DNA from: UBA6109 sp035366835
GTDB taxonomy: Bacteria; Desulfobacterota; Syntrophia; Syntrophales; UBA6109
DNA: 64,000 nt
Reading direction: 5' to 3'
Assembly (NCBI GenBank): GCA_035366835.1
Contig: DAOSIS010000003.1
Coordinates: forward strand, 112,503 to 176,502
The first letter of the stretch is position 1; each line of letters begins with the position of its first letter. The notes beneath the pieces were generated by a model. It ran no database searches. It saw only the letters and a list, made by a program, of their open reading frames with translations, and had not been told where the DNA came from. Position numbers and translations under genes: made by a program. Shown here piece after piece: positions 41,043 through 51,055 of the stretch.

Positions 41043-41411
41043 TCAACGGGCCGGCAGGATCTCGATCCAGTACCCGTCGGGGTCGGCGATGAAGTACAAC
41101 CCCATCGCCCTGTTCTCGTAACAGATGCAGCCCATCTTCTCGTGCAGCGCGTGGGCTCCGTCGTAGTCGTCCGTTCTCACGGCCAGATGAAATTCCCCCT
41201 CCCCGAGGTTGTAGGGTTCTTTGCGGTCGTGAAGCCAGGTGAGCTCGATCTTGTGGGCGGTCTGGCCATCGCCCAGGAAAACGAGGACGAAACTGCCGTC
41301 GGGCGCGATCTTGCGGCGATCCTCGACCAACCCCAGGGCCTCCCGGTAAAACTTGAGGCTCCTGTCCAGGTCGAGCACATTGATGTTGTTGTGGTCGAAG
41401 CGAAATTTCAT
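41043..41411 (-). CDS. VOC-superfamily (glyoxalase I-like) protein
   Basis: A 122-residue protein: FRFDHNNINVLDLDRSLKFY, HKIELTWLHD, FHLAVRTDDYDGA and YFIADPDGYWIEIL, the paired beta-alpha-beta modules and metal ligands of glyoxalase I. It may detoxify methylglyoxal as a thiol hemithioacetal. Length and the C-terminal DPDGYWIEI favour a GloA-like enzyme. Confidence 0.85.
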   Translation of the reverse strand: MKFRFDHNNINVLDLDRSLKFYREALGLVEDRRKIAPDGSFVLVFLGDGQTAHKIELTWLHDRKEPYNLGEGEFHLAVRTDDYDGAHALHEKMGCICYENRAMGLYFIADPDGYWIEILPAR

Positions 41412-41502
41412 ATCGCCCGGTCTCCCCGATGTTTTTCGGGTGGCGAGTATAGCAAAGCCTCCTCTCCTGTCAACAGGAAAGGCGCGCCCGGCCAGCTTTT
41501 CG

Positions 41503-41531
41503 TTGTTCGGACGGCACCGTTGTGATATAAC
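41503..41531 (+). promoter_or_regulatory. Promoter of the rmlA-like operon
   Basis: TTGTTC (41503-41508), 17-bp spacer, TATAAC (41526-41531, 5 of 6), 56 bp before the ATG. Confidence 0.5.
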
Positions 41532-41587
41532 GCGGCAAACTCTGAGACCGGGGGCGAGGGATGCCCTGCGGGAGAAAGGAACGGTTC

Positions 41588-42316
41588 ATGAAGGGAGTCG
41601 TGCTGGCCGGGGGACTGGGGACGCGGATGTATCCCCTGACAAAAGTGACCAACAAGCATCTCCTTCCCGTGTACAACGAGCCCATGATCTATTATCCGAT
41701 CCGGACCCTCGTCAACGCCGGCATCGACGAGATCCTGATCGTCACGGGAGGAAACAGCGCCGGGGAGTTCCTCCGCCTGCTGGGCAACGGCAAGGAATTC
41801 GGACTGCGCCATATCCATTATACCTACCAGGAAGGGGAGGGCGGCATCGCGGCGGCCCTTTCCCTGGCCGAATTCTTCGCCGACAACGACAAGATCGCGG
41901 TGGTTCTGGGCGACAACATCATCGAGAGGAACATCCGCCATGCCGTCGAGGCCTTCCGGAAGCAGCCGGAGGGGGCGAGGATCCTCCTGAAGGAGGTTTC
42001 GGACCCGCAGCGGTTCGGCGTCCCCGTTTTCGAAGGCGACCGCATCGTGCGCGTCGAGGAGAAGCCGGCGAACCCGCAATCCAACTTCGCCGTCATCGGG
42101 ATCTACATGTACGACCAGCGGGTCTTCGAATTCATCCGCTCCTTGAAGCCGTCGCAGCGCGGCGAGCTCGAGATCACGGACGTCAACAATTTCTATATCC
42201 GCGAAGGGAAGATGAAATGGGACGTCCTGGACGGCTGGTGGACCGACGCGGGGACCTTCGATTCCTTGCAGTATGCGGGCAACATGGTGGCCAAGACCGG
42301 GGCAAATCGGATCTGA
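41588..42316 (+). CDS. rmlA: Glucose-1-phosphate thymidylyltransferase-like nucleotidyltransferase
   Basis: A 242-residue short-form enzyme: MKGVVLAGGLGTRMYPLTKV (nucleotide site), NKHLLPVYNEPMIYYP, VLGDNIIE (metal aspartate) and RVEEKP. It makes dTDP-glucose or a related NDP-sugar. An AAAGGA site sits 9 bp before this ATG. It lacks the C-terminal extension of long RmlA proteins. An epimerase-like gene follows, but rmlB and rmlD are not in the window. Confidence 0.88.
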   Translation: MKGVVLAGGLGTRMYPLTKVTNKHLLPVYNEPMIYYPIRTLVNAGIDEILIVTGGNSAGEFLRLLGNGKEFGLRHIHYTYQEGEGGIAAALSLAEFFADNDKIAVVLGDNIIERNIRHAVEAFRKQPEGARILLKEVSDPQRFGVPVFEGDRIVRVEEKPANPQSNFAVIGIYMYDQRVFEFIRSLKPSQRGELEITDVNNFYIREGKMKWDVLDGWWTDAGTFDSLQYAGNMVAKTGANRI

Positions 42317-42337
42317 GGCCCGCGAAGGAGTGGAGAG

Positions 42338-42793
42338 ATGATCGAGGGCGTCAAGACGAAGAGACTCAAGGTGATCGCTGACGAACGCGGGAGGCTGATG
42401 GAGATCCTCCGCGCGGACGACGAGGCCTTCGAGGCGTTCGGGCAGGTCTACATGACGACGGCCTATCCCGGCGTCGTCAAGGGCTGGCACTACCACAAGA
42501 CGCAATCGGACAACATGGCCGTGGTGCGCGGCATGATGAAGATCGTCCTGTATGACGCCCGGGAGGGATCGAGGACCTTCGGGGAGGTCAACGAGTTTTT
42601 CGCGGGGGAACACAACCCCATCCTGGTCCATATCCCGCCGCTCGTGTACCACGGTTTCAAGTGCATCTCCGAGGTCGAGGCGATCGTCGTCAATACGCCG
42701 ACGCGGACCTACGATTACAGGGACCCGGACGAGTACCGGATCTCTCCGCACGAGAGCGGCATCCCCTACCGCTGGGATCGGAAAGACGGCTGA
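42338..42793 (+). CDS. rmlC: dTDP-4-dehydrorhamnose 3,5-epimerase-like cupin
   Basis: A 151-residue RmlC-like cupin: DERGRLMEILRADDEAF, VVKGWHYHKTQSDNM with the catalytic histidine region, and PPLVYHGFKC. It is shorter than typical RmlC (~180), so it may act on another dTDP-sugar as an isomerase. It pairs with the nucleotidyltransferase 21 bp upstream, probably feeding surface-polysaccharide sugars. Confidence 0.8.
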   Translation: MIEGVKTKRLKVIADERGRLMEILRADDEAFEAFGQVYMTTAYPGVVKGWHYHKTQSDNMAVVRGMMKIVLYDAREGSRTFGEVNEFFAGEHNPILVHIPPLVYHGFKCISEVEAIVVNTPTRTYDYRDPDEYRISPHESGIPYRWDRKDG

Positions 42794-42856
42794 GACGCCG
42801 CATCGGCTTGAAGGACGGCGGAAGGCCCGGGGCGATTCCGGGCGCCGTTTGCGCGC

Positions 42857-43624
42857 ATGGGAATCTTCCTCGACATATTCGTCACGGTCATGGGCGCCGC
42901 CATCGGCAGCTTCCTCAACGTCTGCATCCTGCGCCTGCCTGAGGAAGGACAATCGATCGTCCGTCCGTCCTCCCGCTGCCCCCGATGCGGGCATGCCATC
43001 CGCTGGTACGACAATGTCCCCATCCTGAGCTATCTAATCCTCAGGGGCGCCTGCCGGGACTGCGGCGGGAAGATCTCCCTGCAGTACCCGCTGGTCGAGG
43101 CGCTGACGGCGCTGCTTTCCTTCCTGCTGTTCCGGAAATACGGCCTCAGCTGGGCCTGGCTCTTTTCGTTCCTCTTCGTTTGCTCCCTCGTGGTCATCGC
43201 CTTCATCGATCTGCGCCACCAGATCATCCCCCACGCCATCACGCTTCCGGGCATCCCCTTCTTTCTGGCGGCGGCTGCGCTCTTCATGGGATACAGGTTC
43301 GTGGACGTTTTTCTCGGCGCGGCCATCGGCGCGGCGACGCTGTATTTCGTCGCCGTCTACTACGAAGCCGTCACGGGACGGGAGGGAATGGGAGGCGGGG
43401 ATGTGAACCTCCTGGCCATGATCGGCGCCTTCCTGGGATGGAAATCGCTGCTGTTCGTCGTTCTGGCAAGCTCGCTCCTTGGGGCCGTCGTCGGCATCGC
43501 CGTCATGGTCGCCAAGGGAAAAGACATGAAGTATGCCATTCCCTTCGGCCCCTTCCTGTGCATCGGCGCCGCGGCGTACCTGTTCTGCGGCGAGCGTCTC
43601 ATGGAACGGATTCTGTTCCGCTGA
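42857..43624 (+). CDS. pilD: Prepilin peptidase / N-methyltransferase
   Basis: A 255-residue integral membrane protease. The cytoplasmic zinc loop has CPRCGH and CRDCGG. The two catalytic aspartates are in FIDLRHQIIP and GMGGGDVNLLAMIGAFLG (GxGD). It cleaves and methylates type IV prepilins or type II pseudopilins. No pilin genes are nearby. Confidence 0.95.
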   Translation: MGIFLDIFVTVMGAAIGSFLNVCILRLPEEGQSIVRPSSRCPRCGHAIRWYDNVPILSYLILRGACRDCGGKISLQYPLVEALTALLSFLLFRKYGLSWAWLFSFLFVCSLVVIAFIDLRHQIIPHAITLPGIPFFLAAAALFMGYRFVDVFLGAAIGAATLYFVAVYYEAVTGREGMGGGDVNLLAMIGAFLGWKSLLFVVLASSLLGAVVGIAVMVAKGKDMKYAIPFGPFLCIGAAAYLFCGERLMERILFR

Positions 43625-43684
43625 CCCTCCCCCGGCGCTGCCGTCCCCGATCGTCGGCACGGACGGGAAAACACTCAAAAAACC

Positions 43685-43713
43685 TTGACATCCCCTGGCT
43701 CTGCGGCTATTGT
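43685..43713 (+). promoter_or_regulatory. Sigma-70 promoter of the 57-codon gene/argS unit
   Basis: TTGACA (43685-43690), 17-bp spacer, TATTGT (43708-43713, 4 of 6). The leader to the ATG at 43843 is ~120 bases. Confidence 0.65.
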
Positions 43714-43842
43714 ATCGCGCCGTAGGGCATCGGGACGGGCGCGGTTTTGAGACGGCCCGCGCAAACGGCTTCAGGGCGCATTCCCTGAGGGCGGAATCAT
43801 GTCGGGGTCTTCGCAGATTTTTCCAATCCGAGGAGGTTTGAA

Positions 43843-44016
43843 ATGGGGTCCCAGCGGAAACTGTGCGCGATCTGCGCCTGGCGGGTGAACTGTCAAAAAC
43901 GCTTCTGCGTGGCCATGGACGCCCACGGCAATGTCCATTGCGCCGACTACTCCCGGGACCTCTCCATCAAGGAAGAAGACATCGACAAGGCAGTCAAGAA
44001 GGATGCCGAGCGGTAG
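43843..44016 (+). CDS. 57-residue cysteine-rich protein upstream of argS
   Basis: A small gene with GAGGAGG 6 bp before the ATG. The product MGSQRKLCAICAWRVNC... has cysteines 8, 11, 17, 22 and 33 (CX2CX5CX4CX10C) followed by ADYSRD and a charged helix. The spacing suggests a zinc- or Fe-S-binding knuckle. I do not recognise a named family, though short proteins ending the Cys domain with a C-x-x-Y-x-R-D motif are familiar from deltaproteobacteria. A promoter lies upstream and a terminator downstream, so it can be expressed apart from argS. Confidence 0.75.
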   Translation: MGSQRKLCAICAWRVNCQKRFCVAMDAHGNVHCADYSRDLSIKEEDIDKAVKKDAER

Positions 44017-44079
44017 AGTCCCGTCCGCGGGGTAGGCGTTGCGTCGGAGATCCCTTCACCGGCGCGGAATGTCTTGAAT

Positions 44080-44105
44080 TGGCCCTTTAGGGGCCATCTT
44101 TTTTT
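44080..44105 (+). terminator. Terminator or attenuator in front of argS
   Basis: TGGCCC (44080-44085) and GGGCCA (44091-44096) with a 5-base loop, then TCTTTTTTT. It ends 18 bp before the argS ATG, so argS needs read-through, antitermination or its own promoter. Confidence 0.75.
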
Positions 44106-44123
44106 CTTGGGCAGAAAATCGTC

Positions 44124-45800
44124 ATGGGTATTTCCTTGAAAAGCGCATTGACACGTTTGATCGGCGACGCCGTCGCGCGTGCCGCCGCCAGGAACTCCTG
44201 GGGAGACGTGAAGCCGCCGTTCATCGAAGTGGCGGCGGCACGCGAGGAGGCGCACGGCGACTTCGCCTCGAACGTCGCCATGATCCTGGCTTCGCAGCTG
44301 AAGACGAACCCGCGCAAGATCGCGGCGGCGCTGGTGGCCGATCTGGGTGACGGCGACGGCCTCGTGCAGAAGGTCGAGATCGCCGGTCCGGGCTTCATCA
44401 ACTTCTTTCTGCGCGACTCCGTCTGGCCATCCCTGCTGGAGGCGGTCGACGAGGCGGGGGAGAGCTACGGGCGCAGCGGCCTGGGGACCGGCAAGAAGGT
44501 GCAGGTGGAATTCGTGAGCGCCAACCCCACGGGGCCGCTCCACATCGGGCACGGCCGCGGCGCAGCCGTGGGCGACGTGATCGCCAACATCCTCGCGGAA
44601 ACGGGCTACGAAGTCAGCCGGGAATACTACATCAACGACGCCGGGAACCAGATGCACAATCTCGGCCGGTCCGTCCTGTACCGGTATTACGAGGAGATGG
44701 GGCGTCCGGCCGCGTTTCCCGAAAACGGCTATCAGGGGGACTATATCCGAGCCATCGCCAAGGACATCGCCGCCAGGGAGGGCGATGCCTACCTTGCCGC
44801 CGCCGAAGCCGACGTCGTCCCCCGCTTCACGGACTACGCGGGCGGCGTGATCCTGGAGGGCATCAAGGAGGACCTGCGCGTCTTCGGCGTGGTCTTCGGC
44901 CGGTACTTCAGCGAAAGGGAACTGTACCGGGACGGGGGCGTACTGGACCTACTGGACCATCTGGAAGCCCAGGGGTATGTGTACCGCGAGGACGGGACGC
45001 GCTGGTTCCGGACAACGGCCTTCGGCGACGACAAGGACCGCGTCGTGGTGCGGAAGAACGGCGAACCCACGTATTTTGCCGCCGACATCGCCTATCACCT
45101 CAACAAGTTCGAGCGCGGATTCGACATCCTCATCGACATCTGGGGGGCGGACCATCACGGATACATCCCGAGGATGAAGGCCGGCGTGCAGGCCGTGGGC
45201 AGGCCGAAGGACGCCCTGCGGGTGATCCTGGTGCAACTGGTGAATCTGCTCCGGGACGGCAAGCCGGTCGCCATGTCCACGCGCTCCGGCGAATTCGTCA
45301 CCCTGCGGGAGGTCATCGACGAGGTCGGCAGGGACGCGGCGCGGTACAACTTCCTCATGCGGCGCTCCGACAGCCACCTCGATTTCGACCTGGAGCTAGC
45401 CAAGCGTCAGACCAACGAGAATCCCGTTTTCTACGTTCAATACGCCCATGCGAGGATCTGCAGCATCCTGAGAACGGCGGCGGAACGGGGCCATGTCCCG
45501 CCCCGCTACCGGGAGGCCGACATGGGCAAACTGAGCCTGCCGGAGGAGACGGCGCTGATCAAGCGCATCTCCGAGTATCCCGACGTGCTGGAAGGGGCGG
45601 CGGTGGCGCTGGAGCCGCACCGTCTGACCTTTTATCTCAACGACCTCGCGGCGATCTTTCACAATTACTACAACAGGCACCGGGTCGTTTCCGACGACCG
45701 GGAATGCACCCTGGCGCGCCTCTTCCTCGTGAAGTGCGTCCGGACGGTCCTCCGGAATGCCCTGAGGGTCCTCGGCGTCTCGGCGCCGGAAACGATGTGA
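44124..45800 (+). CDS. argS: Arginyl-tRNA synthetase
   Basis: A 558-residue class I synthetase. HIGH motif is PLHIGHGRG (residues 138-146); the KMSKS-equivalent is AMSTRSGEF, as is usual for bacterial ArgRS; FVSANPTGP precedes HIGH. The N-terminal additive domain (~1-110) and C-terminal anticodon-binding helices (FYVQYAHARICSIL) are present. It charges tRNA-Arg. The SPOR gene follows 14 bp downstream. Confidence 0.97.
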   Translation: MGISLKSALTRLIGDAVARAAARNSWGDVKPPFIEVAAAREEAHGDFASNVAMILASQLKTNPRKIAAALVADLGDGDGLVQKVEIAGPGFINFFLRDSVWPSLLEAVDEAGESYGRSGLGTGKKVQVEFVSANPTGPLHIGHGRGAAVGDVIANILAETGYEVSREYYINDAGNQMHNLGRSVLYRYYEEMGRPAAFPENGYQGDYIRAIAKDIAAREGDAYLAAAEADVVPRFTDYAGGVILEGIKEDLRVFGVVFGRYFSERELYRDGGVLDLLDHLEAQGYVYREDGTRWFRTTAFGDDKDRVVVRKNGEPTYFAADIAYHLNKFERGFDILIDIWGADHHGYIPRMKAGVQAVGRPKDALRVILVQLVNLLRDGKPVAMSTRSGEFVTLREVIDEVGRDAARYNFLMRRSDSHLDFDLELAKRQTNENPVFYVQYAHARICSILRTAAERGHVPPRYREADMGKLSLPEETALIKRISEYPDVLEGAAVALEPHRLTFYLNDLAAIFHNYYNRHRVVSDDRECTLARLFLVKCVRTVLRNALRVLGVSAPETM

Positions 45801-45814
45801 ACCGGAGGACGCCG

Positions 45815-46555
45815 ATGACCTCCAAGAACACAAAAGCGTTCGAATTCCGGCTCGGCAAAACGGCGCTGGTTCTGTTCGTGATGGGCATGTCCTGCCTGGT
45901 CTTCATTGCCTTTGTCGGGGGCGTGCTCGTCGGGAAGCACATCGATGCCTATCCCGAGAAGATCGCCCGGGAGGTCCCGGCGAAGATCCTCGGCGGGGCG
46001 GGAACGCCGCCCGTCCCTGCGCCGGCGCCCCGGACCCCCGCGGCGGCGGAAGCCAAGGGTCCGCCGCGCCCCGCTTCGGTTTCACCGATCGCGGAAGCCC
46101 CCGGCACTGCGGGTCGGGTTCCGGCGGCATCGGCGCCGCCCCCTGCTGCGGAGGCGGGAAAGGAGGCGCGGCCGCCCGCATCCGGAGAAGGGACGGCGGA
46201 AAAGACCGCCGCGCCGGAACGGAAAAAGGCCGGGAAGGAACAGGCCGCGGCCGGGGCGGCGCCCGGGCAGGTTCCGTCCGCCGCAGAAGCGCCGCCGAAC
46301 GGAAAGGGGAAGTACCTCCTCCAGGTGGCCTCGTACCAGGAAAAGGACAGGGCGGAGCAGTTGGCGGGCAAGCTCGGGGCCATGGGGTATGCGCCGCGGG
46401 TCGTCGCGACGGACCTGCGCGAAAAAGGGATCTGGTACCGGGTTCAGGTCGGAGGCTTCGCCACGAGGGAGGAGGCCCAGCGCGCTTCCGACGCCATCGC
46501 CGCGAAGATGGGCGGGGTGCGCTCCGCCGTGAAACCCTCCCTGCGGGGAAATTGA
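45815..46555 (+). CDS. SPOR-domain inner-membrane protein
   Basis: A 246-residue bitopic protein: cytoplasmic N-terminus FEFRLGKTALV, one helix (~16-39), a ~110-residue Ala/Pro-rich periplasmic linker, then a SPOR domain (~165-244; YLLQVASYQEKDRAEQLAGKL, WYRVQVGGFATREEAQ). SPOR binds denuded septal glycan, so it probably acts at division. The argS-SPOR-ffh order recurs in deltaproteobacteria. Confidence 0.9.
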   Translation: MTSKNTKAFEFRLGKTALVLFVMGMSCLVFIAFVGGVLVGKHIDAYPEKIAREVPAKILGGAGTPPVPAPAPRTPAAAEAKGPPRPASVSPIAEAPGTAGRVPAASAPPPAAEAGKEARPPASGEGTAEKTAAPERKKAGKEQAAAGAAPGQVPSAAEAPPNGKGKYLLQVASYQEKDRAEQLAGKLGAMGYAPRVVATDLREKGIWYRVQVGGFATREEAQRASDAIAAKMGGVRSAVKPSLRGN

Positions 46556-46593
46556 ACAGCGCGGCGCCTGAAGCCGCATCGGGATTTGTCATC

Positions 46594-47931
<1,338 letters not shown>

Positions 47932-48005
47932 GACGCAATATGTGATAGCTTCCGAATCCTTATTTTGAAAAACGATATCTCTCTCAGGAGGTCAACGGAC
48001 AAGGA

Positions 48006-48257
48006 ATGGCAGTGAAGATGAGACTGACGCGGATGGGGGGCCGGAGCAAGCCGTACTATCGGATCGTCGTGGCGAATACCGAGTCGCCTCGCGACGGCAA
48101 GTTTTTGGAAGTATTGGGGAATTACGATCCGAATGCGAATCCTCCCGAAATCAAGGTGAAGGAAGAGCGCGTTCGGCAGTGGCTTGCAAAGGGCGCCAAG
48201 CCGACGGTGACGGTATCGAACCTTCTGCTCCGAAAAGGAATCGGGGCGGGTTCGTAA
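48006..48257 (+). CDS. rpsP: 30S ribosomal protein S16
   Basis: An 83-residue S16 with KMRLTRMGGRSKPYYRIVV and NYDPNANPP. AGGAGGT lies 10 bp before the ATG. It starts the ribosomal part of the conserved operon after ffh. Confidence 0.98.
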   Translation: MAVKMRLTRMGGRSKPYYRIVVANTESPRDGKFLEVLGNYDPNANPPEIKVKEERVRQWLAKGAKPTVTVSNLLLRKGIGAGS

Positions 48258-48319
48258 ACGCGTTTTCCCGGCACGGGCTGTGGAACTGGTGAGGGCTTCC
48301 TGAAATCGTCCTCTTGCGA

Positions 48320-48345
48320 ATGCCCCTGGGGAGGGAAAGGGGCAT
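48320..48345 (+). other. Hairpin between rpsP and khpA
   Basis: ATGCCCC (48320-48326) pairs with GGGGCAT (48339-48345). It lies in the 186-bp gap and has no T-run, suggesting mRNA processing or mild attenuation. Confidence 0.4.
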
Positions 48346-48443
48346 GTGTTGTGCGGCGATCTCAGCGGTGATACGATGTTGGCAATTCTGAGGGATTCAC
48401 GTTCGCTCTGGGGGGGAAAATCTTGATTGTGGAGGAAGCTGCC

Positions 48444-48674
48444 ATGAAAGAGTTAATCAAGTTCATCGCCCAGGCATTGGTTGACAAACCAGAGGCCGTC
48501 GAGGTTTCCGAGGTTGTCGGGGAACAGACATCGGTCATCGAGCTGAGAGTCGCGAAGGAAGACCTGGGAAAAGTGATTGGCAAACAGGGAAGAACGGCCA
48601 AGGCGATGAGGACGATCCTCAGCGCCGCGTCGACGAAATTGCGCAAGCGGACGGTTCTCGAAATCATCGAATAG
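48444..48674 (+). CDS. khpA: KH-domain RNA-binding protein KhpA
   Basis: A 76-residue KH protein: MKELIKFIAQALVDKPE, ELRVAKEDLGKVIGKQGRTAKAMRTIL with the GxxG loop (GKQG). ATG 48444 follows GGAGGA; an upstream TTG is unlikely. It binds RNA, often with KhpB. In most bacteria rimM follows; here trmD does. Confidence 0.95.
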   Translation: MKELIKFIAQALVDKPEAVEVSEVVGEQTSVIELRVAKEDLGKVIGKQGRTAKAMRTILSAASTKLRKRTVLEIIE

Positions 48675-48753
48675 GCCCGGTGCCTGCGGCAGGGGGAGGG
48701 GGCCCGGGCGGAATGCGACGAAGGCAGGGTCGCCCGGAGAGCGGCGGAAAGCT

Positions 48754-49494
48754 ATGATCCGGTTCGACATCCTGTCCACTTTCCCGGACATGTTCGTTTC
48801 TCCCTTTGACGCGAGCCTGCTGAAGAAGGCCCGGGAAAGGGGCCTGATCGATATCCGCCTCCACGACATTCGGGATTACGCCACGGATCGGCACCGCATG
48901 ACGGACGATGCGCCTTTCGGCGGAGGCGGCGGGATGGTCATGAAGGTCGAGCCGATCGACCGGGCGATTTCCGCGATTCTTCCGGAGCGGGATCGGGCGC
49001 TTGTCGTTCTCCTGACGCCCCAGGGAGAAACCTTTCGGCAGGGCCTCGCGGAGGAGCTTTCACGGCATTCGCGGATCGTGCTGCTCTGCGGCCGCTACGA
49101 AGGCGTGGATGAACGGGTCAGGCAGCACCTCGTGGACCGCGAGATCTCGATCGGGGATTACATCCTGACGGGGGGCGAACTGCCGGCGATGGTCCTGGTC
49201 GATGCCGTCTCCCGTCTCGTGCCCGGTGTCCTGGGCAACGAGACATCGGCTGAGGCCGATTCGTTTTCAACGGGGCTGCTCGAGTATCCCCATTATACGC
49301 GGCCGGCGGAATACCGGGGCTGGCAGGTTCCCGAGGTGCTGCTGTCGGGAAACCACCGGGAAATCGATTCCTGGCGGCGTCGGGAATCTCTGAAAAGGAC
49401 CTTGCGGAGGCGGCCGGACCTTCTGGAAAAAACGGAACTTTCGCAATCCGATCGGGAGACGCTGGAGGAACTGCGCGCCGGGCATCTGTCGTAG
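48754..49494 (+). CDS. trmD: tRNA (guanine-N1-)-methyltransferase TrmD
   Basis: A 246-residue SPOUT enzyme: FDILSTFPDMFVSPFDASLL, LLCGRYEGVDERV, ISIGDYILTGGELPAMVLVDA and LLEYPHYTRPAEYRGW. It makes m1G37 in tRNAs with G36, preventing frameshifts. It follows khpA by 79 bp; no rimM lies between. Confidence 0.97.
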   Translation: MIRFDILSTFPDMFVSPFDASLLKKARERGLIDIRLHDIRDYATDRHRMTDDAPFGGGGGMVMKVEPIDRAISAILPERDRALVVLLTPQGETFRQGLAEELSRHSRIVLLCGRYEGVDERVRQHLVDREISIGDYILTGGELPAMVLVDAVSRLVPGVLGNETSAEADSFSTGLLEYPHYTRPAEYRGWQVPEVLLSGNHREIDSWRRRESLKRTLRRRPDLLEKTELSQSDRETLEELRAGHLS

Positions 49495-49602
49495 ATGCGC
49501 CGATGGGCGGGGAAAAGAACAACGAACGGTAATGAAATTCCCCCTGACGGTTGCGGCAGGAAGGCGGCGGGGCGGAAGTCTTATTGAGGAGGAAACAGTT
49601 CA

Positions 49603-49950
49603 ATGGATCCGATGGACATGATCGAAAAAGAGCAAATGAGAGGCGACATCCCCGATTTTCGGGCCGGGGACACCGTGAAAGTATATGTGAGGATCGTCGA
49701 AGGACAGAAGCAGCGGATTCAGGCCTTCGAAGGGGTCGTCATCCGGAAGAAGCGCGGACAGAGCCGGTCGAGCTTCACGGTGAGAAAAGTCTCGTACGGC
49801 GTCGGCGTGGAGAGGACCTTTCCGCTGCATTCCCCGGTCATCGACCGCATCGACGTGATTACGCACGGCAAGGTCCGCCGGTCCCGCCTCTATTACCTGC
49901 GCGACCTGCGGGGGAAAAAGGCCCGTATCAAGGACCGGGACAAGTCCTGA
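49603..49950 (+). CDS. rplS: 50S ribosomal protein L19
   Basis: A 115-residue L19: IPDFRAGDTVKVYVRIVEG, RIQAFEGVVIRKKRG, FPLHSPVIDRI, RSRLYYLRDLRGKKARI. GAGGAGG precedes the ATG. It is part of the S16-TrmD-L19 operon. Confidence 0.98.
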   Translation: MDPMDMIEKEQMRGDIPDFRAGDTVKVYVRIVEGQKQRIQAFEGVVIRKKRGQSRSSFTVRKVSYGVGVERTFPLHSPVIDRIDVITHGKVRRSRLYYLRDLRGKKARIKDRDKS

Positions 49951-50015
49951 GGCGGGGGAACACCGCACCATCCTTTTTCCCTGGGTAGCGCCGCGCGACG
50001 AAACGGTTCAGGCGC

Positions 50016-50657
50016 ATGGACGGCTTCGAACGGAATGCCCGTGAACAGGGCTATCGCACGGTTGCCGGCGTCGACGAGGCCGGTCGCGGCCCCCTTGCGG
50101 GCCCCGTCGTCGCAGCGGCCGTGGTCCTGCCGCCCGGCTATACCAACCGTGAGATCAACGATTCGAAGCAGCTGACGGCCGCCAAGAGGGAAGCGCTCTT
50201 CGACGTCATCAACCGCGACGCGCTTGCCGTCGGCGTCGGTGTCTCCGAAGTCGACCTCATCGATTCCGTGAACATCCTCCAGGCCACGCTGCTGGCCATG
50301 AAGGAGGCCGTCGGCGGGCTCTCTCCTGCCCCGGACATGGTGCTGGTGGACGGGCGCAGCCGGATCCCCTTTCTCCTCTCCGCCGACCAGGAAACCATCG
50401 TGAAGGGCGACCGGAAGAGCATCTCCGTCGCGGCGGCGTCCATCGTCGCCAAGGTGTCACGGGACCGCATCATGGAGATGTATCACCGGCAGTTTCCCCA
50501 GTACAATTTCCTGAAGAACAAGGGCTACGGGACCGCGGAACACCTGGAAGCGATCGCCCGGCACGGCTGCTGCAAGATCCACCGCAAGTCGTTCCGGGTC
50601 AGGCAGCCGGTGGTGCGGCTCAGGAACCTGTCGTTCTTTTCCGAAGAACCCTCATGA
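50016..50657 (+). CDS. rnhB: Ribonuclease HII
   Basis: A 213-residue RNase HII: GVDEAGRGPLAGPVVAAAV (first acidic pair), LVDGRSRIP, VAAASIVAKVSRDRIM, YGTAEHLEAI. It removes ribonucleotides from DNA. Its stop overlaps the yraN start (ATGA). Confidence 0.96.
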   Translation: MDGFERNAREQGYRTVAGVDEAGRGPLAGPVVAAAVVLPPGYTNREINDSKQLTAAKREALFDVINRDALAVGVGVSEVDLIDSVNILQATLLAMKEAVGGLSPAPDMVLVDGRSRIPFLLSADQETIVKGDRKSISVAAASIVAKVSRDRIMEMYHRQFPQYNFLKNKGYGTAEHLEAIARHGCCKIHRKSFRVRQPVVRLRNLSFFSEEPS

Positions 50658-51025
50658 AAATCGACTCCAGGCGGACAACGGCCGGCCGGGGCGAGGACGC
50701 CGCCGCTGCCTATCTCCGCGACCGCGGCTACAGGATCGTCGAGCGCAACTGGCGGTGCCGGCTGGGCGAGATCGATATTGTCGCGAGAGACGGGGAAACG
50801 CTGGTATTCGTGGAGGTCAAGAGCCGCCGGTCCGCCGCCTTCGGAGCGCCCCAGGCGGCGGTGGACGGCCGCAAGCAGCGCAAGCTCTCGCTGGCCGCCC
50901 TTCACTATCTCCACGCCAGGAGGGTCGCACCGGGTCCGGCGCGGTTCGATGTCGTCGCCGTGACCGTGCGCGATGACGGCGACGACATCGAACTTTTCCG
51001 CAATGCCTTTGATTTCGTCCGCTGA
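50654..51025 (+). CDS. yraN: YraN/UPF0102 family nuclease-like protein
   Basis: A 123-residue protein: GEDAAAAYLRDRGYRIVERNWRC, GEIDIVARDGETLVFVEVKSR, the PD-(D/E)XK-like core of UPF0102. It is routinely next to rnhB. Function is uncertain, perhaps DNA processing. Convergent with the Wzc-like gene. Confidence 0.92.
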   Translation: MKIDSRRTTAGRGEDAAAAYLRDRGYRIVERNWRCRLGEIDIVARDGETLVFVEVKSRRSAAFGAPQAAVDGRKQRKLSLAALHYLHARRVAPGPARFDVVAVTVRDDGDDIELFRNAFDFVR

Positions 51026-51055
51026 TTGCTGCCGTCGGCGGGGGCGGCTTGGGGA

